DNA of 64,000 bases from positions 62,001-126,000 of the forward strand of contig CAVOOW010000005.1 of NCBI GenBank assembly GCA_963697675.1, read 5' to 3'. This document shows, one piece after another, positions 62,158 through 64,000 of the stretch. Source of the DNA: CAVOOW01 sp963697675. GTDB lineage: Bacteria > Actinomycetota > Actinomycetes > JACCUZ01. Each line of letters opens with the position of its first letter. The first letter of the stretch is position 1. Under the pieces are notes generated by a model, which did no database searches, was not told the DNA's origin, and saw only the letters and a list, made by a program, of their open reading frames with translations. A program made the translations under genes and the position numbers.

Positions 62158-63258
62158 TCAGCGACCTCCTGCCAGGTCGCGCTCGGCGGCGGTCGCGCTG
62201 ATCAGGCAGGCAACGAACCGGTCGACGTCTTCCTCGGTCGTGTCATAGGAACACATCAAGCGCACCTCACCGGCAGCCCCGTTCCAGTCATAGAAGGAGA
62301 ACTCCTTGCGGAGTCGCGTGGCGACTGATGGCGGCAACACAGCGAAGACGGCGTTCGTCTGCGTCGGTTGTGTGAACGACACATCGGTGATGCTGCCTGC
62401 CGAGATCGACGACTCGAGCCCGCGACGCAACCGCGCCGCCATCGCGTTTGCATGGCTGGCATTGCGCAACCACAAGTCATCGGTCAACAGAGCCAAGAAC
62501 TGCGCCGACAGGAAGCGCATCTTGGAGGCGAGCTGCATGGTGAGCTTGCGCAAGTAGTGCAGGCCCTCTGACGATTGCGCGTCGAGCACCACGATGCATT
62601 CACCGAACAGCAAGCCGTTCTTCGTGCCACCGAACGAGAGCACGTCGACGCCGGCGTCGCGAGTGAACGCACGCAGCGGCACACCAAGACTTGCCGCCGC
62701 ATTCGCCGCTCGTGCGCCGTCCATGTGCAGTCGCATGCCGAGAGCGTGGACGTGATCGGCGATGCTTCGTACCTCCTCCGCCGTGTAGACCGTGCCCAGC
62801 TCCGTGGCCTGGGTTATGGACACCGCCAGCGGCTGGGCGCGGTGCTCGTCGCCCCATCCCCATGCCTCCCGGTCGATGAGCTCCGGTGTCAGCTTCGCGC
62901 CCGGAGCCTCGACGGTCAGCAGCTTCAGGCCACCGACGCGCTCCGGCGCGGCATTCTCGTCGGTGTGGATGTGCGCGGAGGTCGTGCAGATAACGGCTCC
63001 CCAGCGAGGCAGCATCGACTGCAGGCTCACCACGTTGGCGCCGGTGCCGTTGAACACCGGAAACGCCTCGACGCCCTCGCCGAAATGTTCCGCCATCACC
63101 TCCGCGAGACGGGCCGTGTAGATGTCCGCGCCGTATCCGAGCTGGTGACCGCCGTTGGCCGCGGCAATGGCCGCCAGCACGTCGGGGTGGACACCGGCGT
63201 TGTTGTCGGAGGCGAAGCCACGAAGGTCGGGGTCGTGCAGATGCAGAGGTTCGGTCAC
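62158..63258 (-). CDS. Threonine aldolase family/beta-eliminating lyase-like PLP enzyme
   Basis: A 366-residue PLP enzyme of fold type I. Landmarks: FASDNNAGVHPDVLAAIAAAN and GYGADIYTARL at the N-terminus; VFNGTGANVVSLQSML; SAHIHTDENAAPERVGG; RLHMDGARAANAAASLGV (PLP Asp) and SFGGTKNGLLFGE (Schiff-base Lys). Members cleave L-threonine or allo-threonine to glycine and acetaldehyde. It is upstream of the HNH gene on the same strand with the inverted repeat between; no operon partner is evident. Confidence 0.9.
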   Translation of the reverse strand: MTEPLHLHDPDLRGFASDNNAGVHPDVLAAIAAANGGHQLGYGADIYTARLAEVMAEHFGEGVEAFPVFNGTGANVVSLQSMLPRWGAVICTTSAHIHTDENAAPERVGGLKLLTVEAPGAKLTPELIDREAWGWGDEHRAQPLAVSITQATELGTVYTAEEVRSIADHVHALGMRLHMDGARAANAAASLGVPLRAFTRDAGVDVLSFGGTKNGLLFGECIVVLDAQSSEGLHYLRKLTMQLASKMRFLSAQFLALLTDDLWLRNASHANAMAARLRRGLESSISAGSITDVSFTQPTQTNAVFAVLPPSVATRLRKEFSFYDWNGAAGEVRLMCSYDTTEEDVDRFVACLISATAAERDLAGGR

Positions 63259-63282
63259 GGCGTCATCTTGTCAAGCCGCCGT

Positions 63283-63669
63283 TCAGTGGCCGAGGTCCTC
63301 TCGCGCATACCCGGGGATGTCCTCGACCCGGTCGTAGACCGGCAAGCCGCGCTGGCGGGCGATGGCCACGTCCTGATCGGCTCCGGTCGACTCCCCGGGC
63401 AGCCGCAGAACGGCGTCGCAGTGCTGGAGCAGGCGTTGCGCCGTCGGATACATCACCTGCTCGGCGAGCGGGTCCAGGGCACCGTCGGCGCCGGCACTGC
63501 GCAGCACCGGCAACGCCACCCACTCCCCGATCATCGGCACATGCCCGCTTCGGAACACCGGCCAGGCCGCGGCCTCCAGCCGGGCCAGGTTCTGCGCCAT
63601 CAGCAGGGGGTCGTCGCCCGTGCCGGAGCGGTACGGGCCGGCGATGAGGATCAGCATCGGTGAAGTCAC
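63283..63669 (-). CDS. DUF4406/nucleoside 2-deoxyribosyltransferase-like protein
   Basis: A 128-residue Rossmann-like protein: MLILIAGPYRSGTGDDP at the start resembles the AGPYR-type loop of DUF4406/NDT-like proteins, followed by LARLEAAAWPVFRSGHVPMIGEWVALP and CDAVLRLPGESTGADQDVAIARQRGLPVYDRVEDIP, where the GESTGAD-type loop is the usual second conserved site. Function is not established; nucleotide or sugar binding is plausible. It is divergent from the DeoR gene, with 47 bases between starts. Confidence 0.75.
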   Translation of the reverse strand: MTSPMLILIAGPYRSGTGDDPLLMAQNLARLEAAAWPVFRSGHVPMIGEWVALPVLRSAGADGALDPLAEQVMYPTAQRLLQHCDAVLRLPGESTGADQDVAIARQRGLPVYDRVEDIPGYAREDLGH

Positions 63670-63716
63670 GTGTGCCAGAATAGTGCAAGACTCGGAAAGA
63701 ACAAGGGAGAACGTGC

Positions 63717-64000
63717 ATGCTTGCCGCCCAGCGCCGCGACCTGCTGCTCGACCGGCTGCGCGCCGAGGGGCGGCTGATCGCCAAGGACCTGGCCGCCGAG
63801 CTCGGCCTGTCCGAGGACAGCGTCCGCCGTGACCTGCGTGAGCTCGCGGCAGCCGGGCTCTGCCAGCGGGTCTACGGCGGCGCGCTGCCCGTGTCGCCGG
63901 CCGTCGCGGACTACGCCGCCCGGGCGCACGTCGCCGTGGACAGCAAGCGGCGCGTGGCGGCCGCCGCCGCGGGGCTCGTCCGACCCGGCAGCACGCTCAT
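63717..64000 (+). CDS. DeoR-family transcriptional regulator, N-terminal part
   Basis: The gene runs off the right edge; 94 residues are present. The HTH is clear: MLAAQRRDLLLDRLRAEGRLIAKDLAAELGLSEDSVRRDLRELAAAGLCQRVYGGALP, followed by the start of the sugar-phosphate-binding domain (SKRRVAAAAAGLVRPGSTLI). ATG 63717 follows GGGAGA by 6 bases. DeoR regulators are released by phosphorylated sugars; the target is not visible. Confidence 0.9.
   Translation, partial: MLAAQRRDLLLDRLRAEGRLIAKDLAAELGLSEDSVRRDLRELAAAGLCQRVYGGALPVSPAVADYAARAHVAVDSKRRVAAAAAGLVRPGSTL

Overview
This 64 kb window is a stretch of chromosome from a high-GC actinomycete. The evidence is the strongly G/C-biased third codon positions, frequent GTG and TTG starts, a mycothiol-dependent maleylpyruvate-isomerase-type enzyme, an F420/flavin luciferase-like oxidoreductase, actinobacterial LexA boxes (TCGAAC-N4-GTTCGA), a DUF5999 protein and a 13E12/DUF222 HNH endonuclease. 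The mix (ExeM-type nuclease, B12-dependent ribonucleotide reductase, CHRD protein, DUF222-HNH) suggests Nocardioidaceae or a relative, but genus cannot be fixed from this sequence. I see no rRNA, tRNA, CRISPR array, prophage or intact insertion sequence.

Layout. 0-8 kb: two GNAT genes, an EamA transporter remnant, an unusual P-loop kinase/LLM oxidoreductase fusion, an alditol-oxidase-like flavoenzyme, an MDMPI-family enzyme, a FUSC membrane protein, a thioesterase, an MFS exporter and a VOC protein. 8.2-11 kb: lutABC for lactate oxidation. 11.6-16.8 kb: a tight operon (apbE, response regulator, histidine kinase, NAD(P)H/FAD/heme transmembrane reductase, two FMN-binding proteins) that looks like a flavin-based trans-envelope electron-transfer system with its own two-component control. 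16.8-19 kb: a SigG-like ECF factor with divergent VOC gene. 19-22.5 kb: glpD and an acyl-CoA ligase. 22.5-23.8 kb: a Tat-secreted GH26-like hydrolase behind a c-di-AMP riboswitch. 23.8-29 kb: an oxidoreductase/amidase operon and a GMC oxidoreductase. 29-35 kb: a DUF4242/secreted-protein pair, a large LuxR regulator, a class V aminotransferase, gene debris and a SHOCT protein. 35-39 kb: nrdR-nrdJ with NrdR boxes. 39-42 kb: a secreted M15-like peptidase with three beta-domain repeats and a lipoprotein. 42-43.3 kb: lexA divergent from a LysM cell-division-inhibitor candidate, with three LexA boxes between them. 43-54 kb: a YbhB lipoprotein, a LigD-type ligase, a 5'-truncated ExeM nuclease, an FMN reductase, GPP34, DinG helicase, TrpB2 and HflX. 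54.3-60.3 kb: malate synthase plus glcDEF (glycolate -> glyoxylate -> malate). 60.3-64 kb: an SOS-controlled HNH endonuclease, a threonine-aldolase-like enzyme, a DUF4406-like protein and the start of a DeoR regulator.

Two regulatory networks can be read directly. (1) Four sites share CGATGAGTT-N13-NGGTC(T/G) with identical spacing, placed before sigG itself, its divergent VOC gene, the MFS exporter and the DUF5999 gene; this is probably the SigG-like promoter. (2) LexA boxes flank lexA and cover the transcription and translation start of the HNH gene.

Quality warning: thirteen otherwise convincing genes are broken by fifteen single-base frameshifts, and thirteen of the fifteen are +1 insertions, mostly a lengthened G/C run. 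This looks like systematic sequencing or consensus error rather than pseudogenisation. Coordinates given for those genes span the reconstructed gene.
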